Shown here: positions 20,339-30,200 of the stretch, in pieces
How the letters are laid out: the number at the start of each line of letters is the position of its first letter
Position numbering within the stretch: position 1 is the stretch's first letter
DNA from: Fibrobacterota bacterium
GTDB lineage: Bacteria; Fibrobacterota; Chitinivibrionia; Chitinivibrionales; Chitinispirillaceae
Reading direction: 5' to 3'
Length of the DNA stretch: 43,968 nt
NCBI GenBank assembly: GCA_003164335.1
Contig: PLTF01000008.1
Coordinates: forward strand, 1-43,968
Notes under the pieces: model-generated
What the model was told of the DNA's origin: nothing
What the model saw: only the letters and a program-made list of their open reading frames with translations
Databases searched by the model: none
Program-made: the position numbers and the translations under genes

Positions 20339-21664
20339 TCATGCCTTGTCCCGGAAATGGAAGCGGCGCGGCGTACCGAACGAACGAAGCTGCGGCGCCA
20401 GGTCCGCCAGCTTTCCCACCACCGCAATGATGCACGACTCTTCTGCAAAGTACTTGCTGACAGCCGCATTCACGGTATCGAGATCGAGCGCTGCCAGTCT
20501 TTTCTCGAACTGCTCGATATAGGAGTTCTCCCTGCCGTAGAAACGCAGCCACAACAGCTTCTCGACGATATTCCCGATCCCCTCAAGCTGAAAGGCCATG
20601 TTGCCGGTCGCAAACTGTTTTGCCTTTGCGAGTTCCCCGGAAGTGACCCCCCGGGTGACGAAGTTATGATGCTCCTCAAGGATGTTTTCGAGAACCTCCT
20701 GCGCCCGGTTGTTCTGCGTGGAGGTCGAAATAAGGAGGGCGCCGAATTCCGTTTCGGCAACCAGTTGCGAGGACACACCGTAGGTCTTGCCTCCCGCCGA
20801 CCGGATGCGCGCCATGAGCCGGGATGAAAAGTTGCCGCTCCCGAACACATGGTTTGCGAGCGAAAGCGCATTCTTGTCGGCGCATCGCTCACCCGGTGCA
20901 CCGTGACCGACCGCAAGGGTAGCCTGCGTGAGGTCGGGCTTGTTGATAAGCCGGATAACCTGCCGGGGCACCCGCTTCGCCGCCTCGGCCACAACTGCAA
21001 CGCCTGTCCCCTGACGTTTCCAAAAGGAGAATTGTTCGGCGATCATGGTCCGGAGGCGTTCCCGTTCGCCGTCCCCGGCGATGATACAGAGGCTCCCCAT
21101 CGGGGAAAAATTCTCATTGAAGAATTTCTCCACATCATGCAGGGAGATGGCCTTGAGCGATGAGATCGTTTGAAACCTGCCTGCCGGGTGGCCGTTTCCG
21201 GCCAGTTCTGCGTAAAAATGCCGCGTTGCAAGAAGGGAGGGATCGTTCGCCTCGGCGCGGAGCGCCGTGACCATTTCCCGCCGGAGCCGCAGGAACTCTT
21301 CCTTTGCAAGCAAGGGGCTTCGTACCATTTCGACGAAGAGGGGAAAGAGGCGGGGTACAGAGGCCGCCAGCATGCGGAAGCCGAGAACACAATGCTCCTC
21401 GCCGATATCGGAAAAAAACGAGGCGCCGGCGTTCTCGATCCGCTCCGAAAACTCCTCGGGCGGGAATGTCGACGTGCCCTTCGCAAGAAGCGCAGCGGTC
21501 AGCTCGCAGAGTCCCTCCCTGCCGGGCGGATCGGCAAAGCGGCCAACCGGAATCTGCAGGGCAAGCACGAGTCCCGGTTGTTCGTGGTCGGGCATGGAGA
21601 TGACGGAAAGCCCGTTATCGAGAACGAATTCATCCGACGGCGGAAAGACAAATGAAAAACTCAT
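20339..21664 (-). CDS. M16 family peptidase-like protein, non-catalytic subunit
   Basis: The protein has 441 residues of the pitrilysin/processing-peptidase fold. The position of the zinc motif HxxEH is occupied by GLCELTAALL, so the metal site is absent. The R/Y pair region that holds substrate in the partner subunit is kept (MARIRSAGGKTYGVSS). This is the pattern of the alpha-type subunit in two-subunit M16 enzymes. The gene overlaps the catalytic subunit by an ATGA junction, which supports a heterodimer. Confidence 0.88.
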   Translation of the reverse strand: MSFSFVFPPSDEFVLDNGLSVISMPDHEQPGLVLALQIPVGRFADPPGREGLCELTAALLAKGTSTFPPEEFSERIENAGASFFSDIGEEHCVLGFRMLAASVPRLFPLFVEMVRSPLLAKEEFLRLRREMVTALRAEANDPSLLATRHFYAELAGNGHPAGRFQTISSLKAISLHDVEKFFNENFSPMGSLCIIAGDGERERLRTMIAEQFSFWKRQGTGVAVVAEAAKRVPRQVIRLINKPDLTQATLAVGHGAPGERCADKNALSLANHVFGSGNFSSRLMARIRSAGGKTYGVSSQLVAETEFGALLISTSTQNNRAQEVLENILEEHHNFVTRGVTSGELAKAKQFATGNMAFQLEGIGNIVEKLLWLRFYGRENSYIEQFEKRLAALDLDTVNAAVSKYFAEESCIIAVVGKLADLAPQLRSFGTPRRFHFRDKA

Positions 21665-23007
21665 CGCGCCTCCCGGGTCGCTTTACCGCGCCAGAACGGG
21701 CTGAGGCGTGCTGCGCGGCGCAGAAAACCGCCCACGTACAGGAGCGGATTTACACGACGCGGTCTCAGGAGGAGCGTCCGTTTCGCCCCGTCATCCCACC
21801 AGCGTTTCGCCGTGTCCATCAGTTTTTCGGCGTCGAGATGTTTCAGCGTTTCCATCCGCTCGACCCATAACCGGTGGTCGCCCTCGATGGTCTCGCCAAA
21901 CCCGAGCCGCTGGCAAATGTGATCGGCCGAATAGAGCTCGAAGATTCGGCCTGTTATGGTCGTATTCCTGATCTTTTCCATCTCCTCGCGCGTTATGCCC
22001 TCAGTGCGCAACCGGTCGATTTCGGCAGCAAGCGCCCGCTCCACCCGTTCGGTGCGAATATCAGGGGTAAATGCGGCGAAAAACATCGACATTCCGCTTG
22101 CTTTGAGGAAATGATTCATGCCGCCGGCCATAACCGCGACAGACTGGCGTCGCACCACCTCCCGGTGCATCCGGCTCGACTCGCCGCCCGCTGCGATAAG
22201 GAGCAGGATTTCAAGCGCAACGGCGTCTTCGTGCGATGAAGGGGGAGCCGGGTAGCCGACCACGAGAATCGGCACATCGAATTCCACGCTTCGCGTCATG
22301 CTGCGTTGCCCATTCGTTGCCGAGAGCGGCGGGGGAAGCCTGAAAATCGGGAGATCATCCGTCGGCAAACGTTTTCCGCCGAAATGGCGCTGCGCCGCGG
22401 AGAAAACCTCGGCACCGTCAACCTCGCCGACGACCACGACCACGGCATTGTCGGGCCGGTACCGCCGGGCATAATAATCCCGGCAGTCGGCAAGCGAGAG
22501 TCCGGCGATCTCCTCAAGGCGGCCGAGCGGGCTGACGGCATAGGGATGGTCGCCGTAGAACTCCTCCCGGAACTCCAGGAACGCCTTGGCTACGGGATTA
22601 TTCATGTACGTATGATACTCTTCGATGATGACCGAGCGCTCGGTTTCAAAGAGAGCCGGATCAAAGAGCAAGCCGTCCATCCGGTCGGCTTCCATGGCAA
22701 ATACCATGTCGAGCATGCCCGCCGGTACACTGTTGGTGTAGGCGGTGACATCCTCTGCCGTAAAGGCGTTGCAATGACCCCCTACATCGTTGATCCGCCG
22801 AGAATGCTCCTCGGACGCTATGCCCGCCGATCCCCGGAACATCATATGCTCCAGAAAGTGCGAGATGCCGCGAATTCCCGGCTTTTCAAAGGCGCTTCCG
22901 ACCCGATACCACACCTGCACCGCAACGATGGGCGTCCCGGGTTTGGTCAGGCAAATAACCTTGAGGCCGTTACTGAGTTTTTTTTCGGCTATGCCGGATA
23001 GCAACAT
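21661..23007 (-). CDS. M16 family zinc metallopeptidase, catalytic subunit
   Basis: The protein has 448 residues from ATG 23007. It has the inverted zinc motif HFLEH (His50, Glu53, His54) in GISHFLEHMMFRG, with the distal zinc ligand glutamate in ERSVIIEEYHTY about 76 residues downstream. No signal peptide is evident, so cytoplasmic location is likely unless the start is longer. A frame open to 23094 overlaps the upstream gene. The family cleaves short peptides; with its inactive partner it probably forms a clamshell dimer. Confidence 0.92.
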   Translation of the reverse strand: MLLSGIAEKKLSNGLKVICLTKPGTPIVAVQVWYRVGSAFEKPGIRGISHFLEHMMFRGSAGIASEEHSRRINDVGGHCNAFTAEDVTAYTNSVPAGMLDMVFAMEADRMDGLLFDPALFETERSVIIEEYHTYMNNPVAKAFLEFREEFYGDHPYAVSPLGRLEEIAGLSLADCRDYYARRYRPDNAVVVVVGEVDGAEVFSAAQRHFGGKRLPTDDLPIFRLPPPLSATNGQRSMTRSVEFDVPILVVGYPAPPSSHEDAVALEILLLIAAGGESSRMHREVVRRQSVAVMAGGMNHFLKASGMSMFFAAFTPDIRTERVERALAAEIDRLRTEGITREEMEKIRNTTITGRIFELYSADHICQRLGFGETIEGDHRLWVERMETLKHLDAEKLMDTAKRWWDDGAKRTLLLRPRRVNPLLYVGGFLRRAARLSPFWRGKATREAR

Positions 23008-23023
23008 GTGATATTCGCTTCGG

Positions 23024-23857
23024 TTATTCCGGTTTGAACTCCTGCGCGAGCCCCTTCCTGCCGGGCACCGGCAGGAAGGGTGCGATAGTTTCATCGAGCA
23101 AGGTCATTCCGTATTGGAACAACTCCCTACCGGTATCAGCATCATATCGGCCTCCCGCGCCCGTAACGGTCCCCTCAGGAAACAGCGCCCTGAACTGCTC
23201 CGGGTCCGCACCCCGCCGGCGCCATCGATTGTAGCGTTCCGGGTTTGCCGACGCCCCGTTCTCCCTCCCCGCACCGGTACCCCGGATGAGTCCGGGGTCA
23301 ATGCAAGATGCAAGCGAGAGCATGGCAAACTCGCTGCGACCCGGCCCCCACAGCCCGCTTCGACGGGCGATGAAAGCTCTCAGCCGCTCGTCCCGCTGTA
23401 ATCCGAATATGAGTATATGCAAATTCCGGTCCCATTTTTTCAACCGGTTGACTGCCTTATCGATGGCCGGTCCGTTATCGAAAAGCGGGTCGATAATGAC
23501 GACCAGCTCGATTCCCTGTCGCCTGAAGCGTCGCAGGATTTCACAGAGTGCATTGGTGAACGTCCTCGGATTGACCCCGGCTGCGCCTCCGAAGGCGGTG
23601 TACGGCGTGGAACAACCATAATGAAGGGTGGGAGCCATGAGCATTGCATGCCGGCGGGATAGCGCAGCTGCTACTGCCTCGCTGCAAGCGGAGGCGATTC
23701 CGAGCGCCCCCTCACTGCCATAAGGTTCACTGCCGCCCAGCGGCAGTACCATCGCGGGAAAACGGGCAATTTCCCGTTCGATTTCACCAAAGGTCAGTCG
23801 TGAGAGAAGATGGATGGGACAATCGGTGCTGCAGCCGTTTTGATCTCCCTTCATCAC
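23024..23857 (-). CDS. Creatininase-family protein with degenerate metal site
   Basis: The 277-residue protein follows the creatininase fold: [16 protein letters not shown] (39-53) aligns with the family motif LPxGSxExHGxHLPLxTD, [13 protein letters not shown] (79-91) with the second motif, [14 protein letters not shown] with the NGHGGN segment, and [11 protein letters not shown] with the HAGxxET segment. Several metal ligands appear replaced: His to Tyr46, and no His in the NGHGGN equivalent. It may therefore be a non-enzymatic homologue. It heads the M16-folK run, 16 bases before the catalytic M16 gene. Confidence 0.6.
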   Translation of the reverse strand: MMKGDQNGCSTDCPIHLLSRLTFGEIEREIARFPAMVLPLGGSEPYGSEGALGIASACSEAVAAALSRRHAMLMAPTLHYGCSTPYTAFGGAAGVNPRTFTNALCEILRRFRRQGIELVVIIDPLFDNGPAIDKAVNRLKKWDRNLHILIFGLQRDERLRAFIARRSGLWGPGRSEFAMLSLASCIDPGLIRGTGAGRENGASANPERYNRWRRRGADPEQFRALFPEGTVTGAGGRYDADTGRELFQYGMTLLDETIAPFLPVPGRKGLAQEFKPE

Positions 23858-23918
23858 GTCTGAGCCGCCTCCTTGCAGGTATGCGGAGCGCTGATTGTTA
23901 TTTCCGGGAAGATGAGAA

Positions 23919-23992
23919 TCGGAGTGAGAGGATTTGAACCTCCGACACCTTGGTCCCGAACCAAGTGCGCTACCAGGCTGCGCTACACTCCG
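23919..23992 (-). tRNA. tRNA-Pro (anticodon CGG)
   Basis: A complete cloverleaf reads on the minus strand. The acceptor is CGGAGTG/CACTCCG with C1-G72, and the D arm contains GCGCAGCCTGGTAGCGC. The anticodon stem is CTTGG/CCAAG around TTCGGGA, giving anticodon CGG. The T arm is GGAGG TTCAAAT CCTCT, and the discriminator base is A. The 3' CCA is not encoded. C1-G72 and A73 fit proline identity. It lies 61 bases upstream of the creatininase-like gene in the same direction. Confidence 0.95.
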
Positions 23993-24111
23993 AGAGGTCG
24001 AATTTGGCTACTCCACAAAGCATGAGGCCGTATATGGCCCATAAAAATACCTTTTCGAGACACCGGCGGCAAGGGAAAAGAAAAGTTAGTCTTTGGGAGG
24101 GTTCTATGGTT

Positions 24112-24234
24112 CGAGAGCGCCTGCCGGCGTAAACGAGGCAGGCATCGTCCCGTACTTCAGCAGGAGTTCGTCGGAGACTCGTTTCGCGGCTCCGACCCGG
24201 GGAAAACCGCAAGGCGGTCCCCCACCAAAAGCGC
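24112..24234 (+). repeat. Dispersed multi-stem repeat, copy 5, with hairpin module
   Basis: The first part (CGAGAGCGCCTGC ... CGAGGCAGGCAT) matches the hairpin module found before copy 2. The second part is a diverged repeat: TCGGAG pairs with CTCCGA, followed by GGGGAAAACCGC and GGCGGTCCCCC, then the conserved CCACCAAAAGC end. The stem sequence differs from every other copy, yet it still pairs. It lies between tRNA-Pro and the 3' end of the type III PKS gene. Confidence 0.7.
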
Positions 24235-24240
24235 TGCTAT

Positions 24241-25308
24241 TTATGCCGAGTTCTTCATCAAATACCCATGTATCGACATCCCGGCCCCATACGCCACCAT
24301 CATGCACCACGCATCATGGTCTAACCCCTGTTTCATAAGCGCATCGAGGACAAACAACACCGTCGGAGAAGACATATTGCCATACCGGGAGAGAATGTCC
24401 CGGGTATGCGTCAAGTCGTCTTCAGTTAAGTTCAACTCCTCCTGGATGGCTCCAATGATCCGGTCGCCGCCGGGGTGGAGCGCCCAGTGGCGGACGCTCT
24501 CCGGCACGAGATTCCTCTGAGCAAGAAGGCTCCGGATAAAGGGAGGAACGGTTTTGCGGATCTCCTTGGGAAGCTGGGCGTCGAGCTGGTTCTGCAGCCG
24601 TCCTTTCCTGTGGACAAAGCGAACGGCTTCGCGCAATTCGGGGTAATAGCCCGAGGCGGTCGCTTCGAGCGACAGGCCGCGTGAGGCAGAGCAGACGATC
24701 GCGGCGGCGGCGCCATCGGCGAAGATCGCGTTTGATACGAGGAGTCCCATATCGTTGTCCATTTCGAAGGTTGCGGTCGAAATCTCCACCGAGACGCAGG
24801 CGACGATTTCCGCAGCATCGCTCCTGACGATACGGTCGGCAAGCTGGATATTCGGGATTGCGCCGCCGCAGCCCGAGCCCACGAGGTCGTAGACCGGGAT
24901 GGTCCGCCTCATGCCCATTCTCTCGATGAGGTAGGTAGCAATTCCCGGACAAAGATAGCCGGTGCAGGTGTTGACAATAAGCGCCGTGACGGCACCGGCG
25001 GACAGTCCGGCCCTTGATAGCGCCTGTCCGAGGGCCTCGGCTGCGAGCCGGATCGACCACTCGGTAAAGCGGGCGATGCGACAGTCGGGATCTTCGTTTT
25101 TCACGGTGAGGAGCTCGCCCATATCCTGGACCGCCATATGCCTGGTACGAACGCTCTTATGTTGGAGAACCTTGTGAAGGACCTCCAGGCTTCGCACCGA
25201 AAGCTCCTCCCTGAAATACTCCGCCATGATGGTGTCGCATGCTTCCTGTGAAAGAACAAAGGGCGGTGTTGCAATGCCGGTGGCTTTGATAACTGTTTTT
25301 GTGTTCAT
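24241..25308 (-). CDS. Type III polyketide synthase (chalcone/stilbene synthase family)
   Basis: This is a 355-residue homodimeric ketosynthase-fold enzyme that condenses a CoA or ACP-bound starter with malonyl units. The catalytic triad is visible: Cys147 in DLVGSGCGGAIPN, His278 in WALHPGGD, and Asn311 in RYGNMSSPTVLF. The spacing and the GxxHPGG and GNMSSPT motifs separate it from FabH. The product could be an alkylpyrone, alkylresorcinol or other polyketide; sequence alone cannot say. It is divergent from an ACP-ketosynthase pair across a 119-base gap. The ribosome binding site is weak. Confidence 0.9.
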   Translation of the reverse strand: MNTKTVIKATGIATPPFVLSQEACDTIMAEYFREELSVRSLEVLHKVLQHKSVRTRHMAVQDMGELLTVKNEDPDCRIARFTEWSIRLAAEALGQALSRAGLSAGAVTALIVNTCTGYLCPGIATYLIERMGMRRTIPVYDLVGSGCGGAIPNIQLADRIVRSDAAEIVACVSVEISTATFEMDNDMGLLVSNAIFADGAAAAIVCSASRGLSLEATASGYYPELREAVRFVHRKGRLQNQLDAQLPKEIRKTVPPFIRSLLAQRNLVPESVRHWALHPGGDRIIGAIQEELNLTEDDLTHTRDILSRYGNMSSPTVLFVLDALMKQGLDHDAWCMMVAYGAGMSIHGYLMKNSA

Positions 25309-25427
25309 AGGCTATGGGATTTGCTAAATTGATGCTGCGTGAAATACCTTTCTTCTACATCGACGTGGCACGGCGCACGTTTGTACGACAATCAATAAAC
25401 ATACTATCATGACCCGGGGGAGTTCAC

Positions 25428-25685
25428 ATGACGTTAACGGATGAGCAAATACTGGACCGCATCGCCAATGTCTGCGTTGAAGCTCTCAAGGTGACACGCG
25501 AGCGGGTCACGCGGGAGAGCCGCTTCAAAGAGGATCTCGGCGCAGACTCGCTCGACACAATCGTTCTGCTCATGGCCCTTGAGCAGGAGTTCAAACGGCC
25601 GATAACCGACGACGAAGCGGGCGGCCTCCACAGCGTCAACGACGCCATTTCGCTGGTAAAAACAATGCAGGCGCCGGTCGCATGA
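25428..25685 (+). CDS. Acyl carrier protein (second copy)
   Basis: This 85-residue carrier protein is attached by its phosphopantetheine arm at Ser41 in LGADSLDTI. It differs clearly from the housekeeping AcpP at 38833-39066, with a longer C-terminus and less acidic helix II. GGGGGAG lies 6 bases before the ATG. It overlaps the next gene by an ATGA junction. It probably serves the adjacent ketosynthase and perhaps the divergent type III PKS. Confidence 0.92.
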   Translation: MTLTDEQILDRIANVCVEALKVTRERVTRESRFKEDLGADSLDTIVLLMALEQEFKRPITDDEAGGLHSVNDAISLVKTMQAPVA

Positions 25686-27064
25686 CCGGACGCCGCAGCG
25701 TCGTCGTTACCGGCATCGGCGTCATCGCGCCGATCGGGGTTGGCGCGCGGGATTTCTGGAACAGTGCGATGACCGGAGCTTCGGCGGTTGCACCTGTCCC
25801 TGCCGCCTGGCGGTCTTATTTTACCCCGGTATCATCGGTATGGGCGCCTCTCCCGAAAATCGATTTTTCCGCCTTCGCCATCAGCCGCATAGAGCAGCTG
25901 CAACTCGACAAAGTCGCACTTCTAGGGCTTGCCGCTGCACGGGAGGCGATAGCGGATGCCGGATTCGGTTTTGAGCTTAACGATGCAAAGAAAAATTCCT
26001 TTCGCATAATCGGTATCAATCCTGAGAGAACAGGCGTCTTCGGCGGAACCGGCATCGGGGGAATTGCCAGCCTGATGGCTGCCCAGGCATTCCATTGCGG
26101 CAACAGGTCCTCTGAAAAACTCGAAGCGGTGCGCAGCGGAATCCGGGAAATGGCGGAAACGCTGGATGTCCATGCAGAACCGGGCATGGCTCTCGCATGC
26201 CCGCCGATGCCGCTGCGATTCAATCCTATGACCATCGCCATGTCCATGCCGAATTCCTGTTCCTCGTCAATCGGCATCAAATACGGGCTTACCGGGCACA
26301 ACCTCTGCTGCTCAACGGCCTGCGCTGCAGGGACGAGCGCAATCGGGCTCGGGTATCGCGCCGTCGCCTCAGGCGAGTGCGATGCCGCAATAGCCGGAGG
26401 GTCCGAGTACCTCGGCGACGATTACGGGGGCTCCTTCCGGGCTTTCGATGCAACCGGAACGCTGGTACGGAAATGCGATGATCCCCCGACCGCCAACCGG
26501 CCTTTCGATGCCGCGCGATCGGGATTCCTCTTTGCCGAGGGCGGCAGCGCCATGCTCGTCCTTGAGGAACAGGATGCAGCCCTGAGGCGCGGGGCGAATC
26601 CGTACGCCGAGATCACCGCCTTTGCCTCCTCCTTTGATGCTTTCTCGAACATGGCCATGGAACCGCAGGGATGCGGGGCGGAGCGGATGCTCCGCAGCGC
26701 ACTGGCGGACGCGGCACTTGAACCGGGCGCCATCGATTACATCAATGCCCACGGTACCGGGACGGTGCAGAATGACGAGATCGAATCGGCCGTCATCGAA
26801 CGGATCTTCGGGAGTTCGCCTCTTATTAATTCGACCAAATCGCTCATCGGCCATACGGTCGGAGCGTCGGGCGCCATCGAGGCTGCGGTCACAGCCCTGA
26901 GCATCCTGCACCAGACCACGCATGTGTCGCACAACCTCACCCATCCGCTGCGCGATCTCAATTTCGTTCGCGAAGTGAAACCGCGATCCATCCGCCGTGC
27001 GGTAACCCAGTCGTTCGGGTTTGGAGGACATAATGCGTGCCTCATCATGGAGCGATGCGGCTAG
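25682..27064 (+). CDS. Beta-ketoacyl-ACP synthase (KAS I/II type), specialised
   Basis: This 460-residue thiolase-fold enzyme elongates acyl-ACP with malonyl-ACP. The Cys-His-His triad is complete: Cys214 in CSTACAAGTSA, His357 in NAHGTGT, His391 in SLIGHTVGASGA. It is about 45 residues longer than the FabF at 37484-38728; the extra sequence lies mainly between about residues 100 and 210 and is Cys-rich and Met-rich. With its own ACP it looks like part of a secondary-metabolite or special-lipid pathway rather than core fatty-acid synthesis. Confidence 0.88.
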   Translation: MTGRRSVVVTGIGVIAPIGVGARDFWNSAMTGASAVAPVPAAWRSYFTPVSSVWAPLPKIDFSAFAISRIEQLQLDKVALLGLAAAREAIADAGFGFELNDAKKNSFRIIGINPERTGVFGGTGIGGIASLMAAQAFHCGNRSSEKLEAVRSGIREMAETLDVHAEPGMALACPPMPLRFNPMTIAMSMPNSCSSSIGIKYGLTGHNLCCSTACAAGTSAIGLGYRAVASGECDAAIAGGSEYLGDDYGGSFRAFDATGTLVRKCDDPPTANRPFDAARSGFLFAEGGSAMLVLEEQDAALRRGANPYAEITAFASSFDAFSNMAMEPQGCGAERMLRSALADAALEPGAIDYINAHGTGTVQNDEIESAVIERIFGSSPLINSTKSLIGHTVGASGAIEAAVTALSILHQTTHVSHNLTHPLRDLNFVREVKPRSIRRAVTQSFGFGGHNACLIMERCG

Positions 27065-27232
27065 GGAGGAGCGGTCGCTGCCCGATACGCTGGTGCGCGT
27101 CGCACGGGGATCTCCTCCAACTCGCGCAAAAACGACTGTTTCTTCGCCAACCCTTATATTTAAGGTACCATAGGCTCACATTCGAGACCGCCCTGAACCA
27201 TCCACCGAGGGATAAACCCCGGCTTCCCGGCT

Positions 27233-30200
27233 ATGAATCGCGTACTACGGATCGCGGTAGAATCGCTCATCTTCCTGCTTATGGATCTTGGGGCATTGAC
27301 GCTTCTCCTGAGTGCGGTGGTTGTTACTCCTCCGGTGCAGCGGAGCATCAAATCGGCCCTCGTAAACGCCCTGTCCGACAGGCTCGGCAACGAGGTGAGC
27401 ATCGGCGCAGTGCACCTGAGCTGGATTCGCCGGCTGGACCTTCACGATGTTGTTATCAACGACCGTGAGTTCGGGGATTCCATGACGATCCGGACTCTCA
27501 ACTTGCGCTTCGCCCTCCTGCCGCTCCTGAAAAAGACTGTCGCCATCAAACATATCACGATCCGGGACGCGACAATTACCGGCATCAGGACGAAGCGCGG
27601 CGTACATTTCCCCTTCCTCCTCAAGCACCCACCGAAAGTCAAACTTTGGACGGTCACCCTCGGCACCGCGGTAGTGACCGGGCTTTCGGCGCGTTACGAC
27701 GACTCGGTATCCGGCATGTATTACTCCCTTTCCGGAATACGAAGCCGACTCGTTTTCAAGAAGCTCAACGCTTTTTCCGGAACCCTTGCCGCCGATACCG
27801 GTGAGGCAGTGACACCCTGGTACAGCGGCCGCATCCGAAAAATCGATATAAAGGCTGATTTTACCCCGAAGCGGCTCGTAGTATCAAGGGGAATACTGAA
27901 GGGCGATTCCTCAACCTTGAACTGTGAGGGAACCTTCCCCTTTTCAACGAAACTGTCCTGGAACGCCCATGCGGATATCAACAGTCGCCTTTCGCCCGTC
28001 CTTGCGCTCCGGAAAATCAAGGGCCTGCAGATGAAGGGCGAGGTACAGGTGATCGCATCGCTCGCCGGGCTCCTCGGTTCTCCGCGGCTCGATCTGCAGG
28101 CAACCGCCCGTAAAGTAACCTTCGACAGCATCCCCTTCGAAACAATCGCGGTGACGGGAAAGTACAATCCCGGCGACGGTCTCTCGGCCTTTATCGACGG
28201 ATCTTCGCCAATGGGAAAGGCCGGCATCAAGGCAACCGCCTCGATAGCACCGCTTTTCAACAAGCCGCACCTTGCCGCCTGGAATGTCGCTGCGACCGCC
28301 GACATTCCCAGAATTTCGGACTTCGCCCGCCGCCTCGGCCGGAAATACTCCTTCATCAGCGGCGCCGCGCATATTGAGGCTGCTGCCGACGGACAGGGAG
28401 CCCGGGACCTGCCGAACCATGCCGACCTTGCACTTGCCGTGAAACGATCCGCCGCTCCGGGCATTCCGGAGCTGATCGATTGCCACGCCCGGCTGAATAA
28501 CCGGCAGTGGATTGTGGATATTACGGCAGATTCCGGAAACCGGATTCATGCTCAGGCGGCAATCGGCTACCGAACCAACGCACTCACCGGGACCTTTGCG
28601 ATCAACCTGACGAATCCGGCGACGATTTCACGATCGTTTCTTGCCTACCCGGTAACCGGTACGATCTCGGGAACCGGAAGCCTGGGCGGAACCCTCACAC
28701 AGCCGACCGTGACCTTCGCCATGCGGGCGCGGGATTGCGCCTGGCGCAGCGCGTCAATCGATCGGCTCGATGCCGAAGCCCATTATGGGAACAAGCGGCT
28801 GTATATCAATAAAGCTTCCCTGCAATGCGCCGGCGACCTTGCGACCATCCTTCCGCTTGCCGGCGTGCATAATGCGGGCGGACATTTCCATATTACCGCA
28901 GAGGGATTCGGCCCGGTCGAAAATCCCAACATCACCGCTGAGGTTGGCGCAACCGACCTGCATGCCGGAGACTTTACGGCGTCGTCGCTTATCGCCTCGC
29001 TGAGCTATCGAAACGACACGCTGCACTGGTACAATGTCCGCCTGGGTAAGAATGCCGCATGGATCAAAACCACTGGCATAGCCGGCCTGCACGGCCCCCG
29101 TCGTTTTGCCAATGCATCTCTTATTGCCGAACGGCACGGCAGTGAATCCGCCTCGGGGAGTATATCCGGCGTCATGCGGGGTGATTCGATCGACGCCTCG
29201 GCAAGCATTTCCGGCATGGATCCCCAACTCATTGCGCCGTGGATAAAGGGCAAAATACCCCTGCACGGATTACTTTCCCTGCAGGCAGCGGTCCATGGAA
29301 CCCGCACTGATCCCGAGGCGCAGGCACACCTTGAATTCGACCAGACACTGGGTCGCGGAACAATTATCCGCTACCACGCGCTGGCTGCGCTCAGAAACGC
29401 CGAGCTCACTGCCTCGGTCAGCGTCTTTCCCTTCAGCCGACCTGAATCGCTGCTTGTTTCCCTGACCGCACCGCTTGCGCTTTCTCCCCCTTGGACAGCC
29501 GCCCACCTCATCCGGGACAGCGCCCGCATCACCGTCGAGGGTCCCGATTTTCCGCTTGGCGACCTTGCAGCCCGTTTTCTTCCTGAGGTCAAGGCAGGGG
29601 GGAGCGTTTCAATCCATGCGGATATGGTAAAAACGCCGGGGGGCTGGGATGTGCAGGGAGAATTTGCCGGAAAGATTCCTGCAGCAATCGATTCGGCAAA
29701 GGGTCTTCGCCTCTACGGCCTGTCGGCCGAAGCACGAATCGCCGGCACTGCCCTGCACCCGTCGATTACCTTCTCGCTGCAGGGCGATTCGCTGTACTGG
29801 AAAACCATTCGCCTTGACAAACCGTTTCTTCAGGGGCATGGCTCAGAACAGGCGGTCTACCTCGACACGGCAACGATGGGATTATACAAGGGACGGCTTG
29901 CGCTTTCCGGGTCATTTCCCCTGGAGCCCGGGCGGTTAACTATTGACAAATCGAATGTGACGCTCAGGTGCATTGCCGACGCGGTGCCGCTCGCAATCCT
30001 CGCACCGCTGGTGCCCGAGGCCGACATCTCGGGGGGAACACTCGGCGCCGATGCGTTTCTGACCATGCGGGAAAGCAGGCCCCACCTGCAGGGGCGAATC
30101 TCGGTCCGTGGTGCAGGGTTTTCGCTCAAGGAGTACGGGCAGGCATTTGGTCCTGTCGATGCCGAGTGCTCACTCAGGAACGACTCCATCATCGTCGAAT

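Noticed and set aside
25381-25410. TTGTAC and TATCAT, 18 bases apart, as a promoter for the ACP gene
   Set aside because: The implied transcription start would fall on the ribosome binding site, leaving almost no leader.
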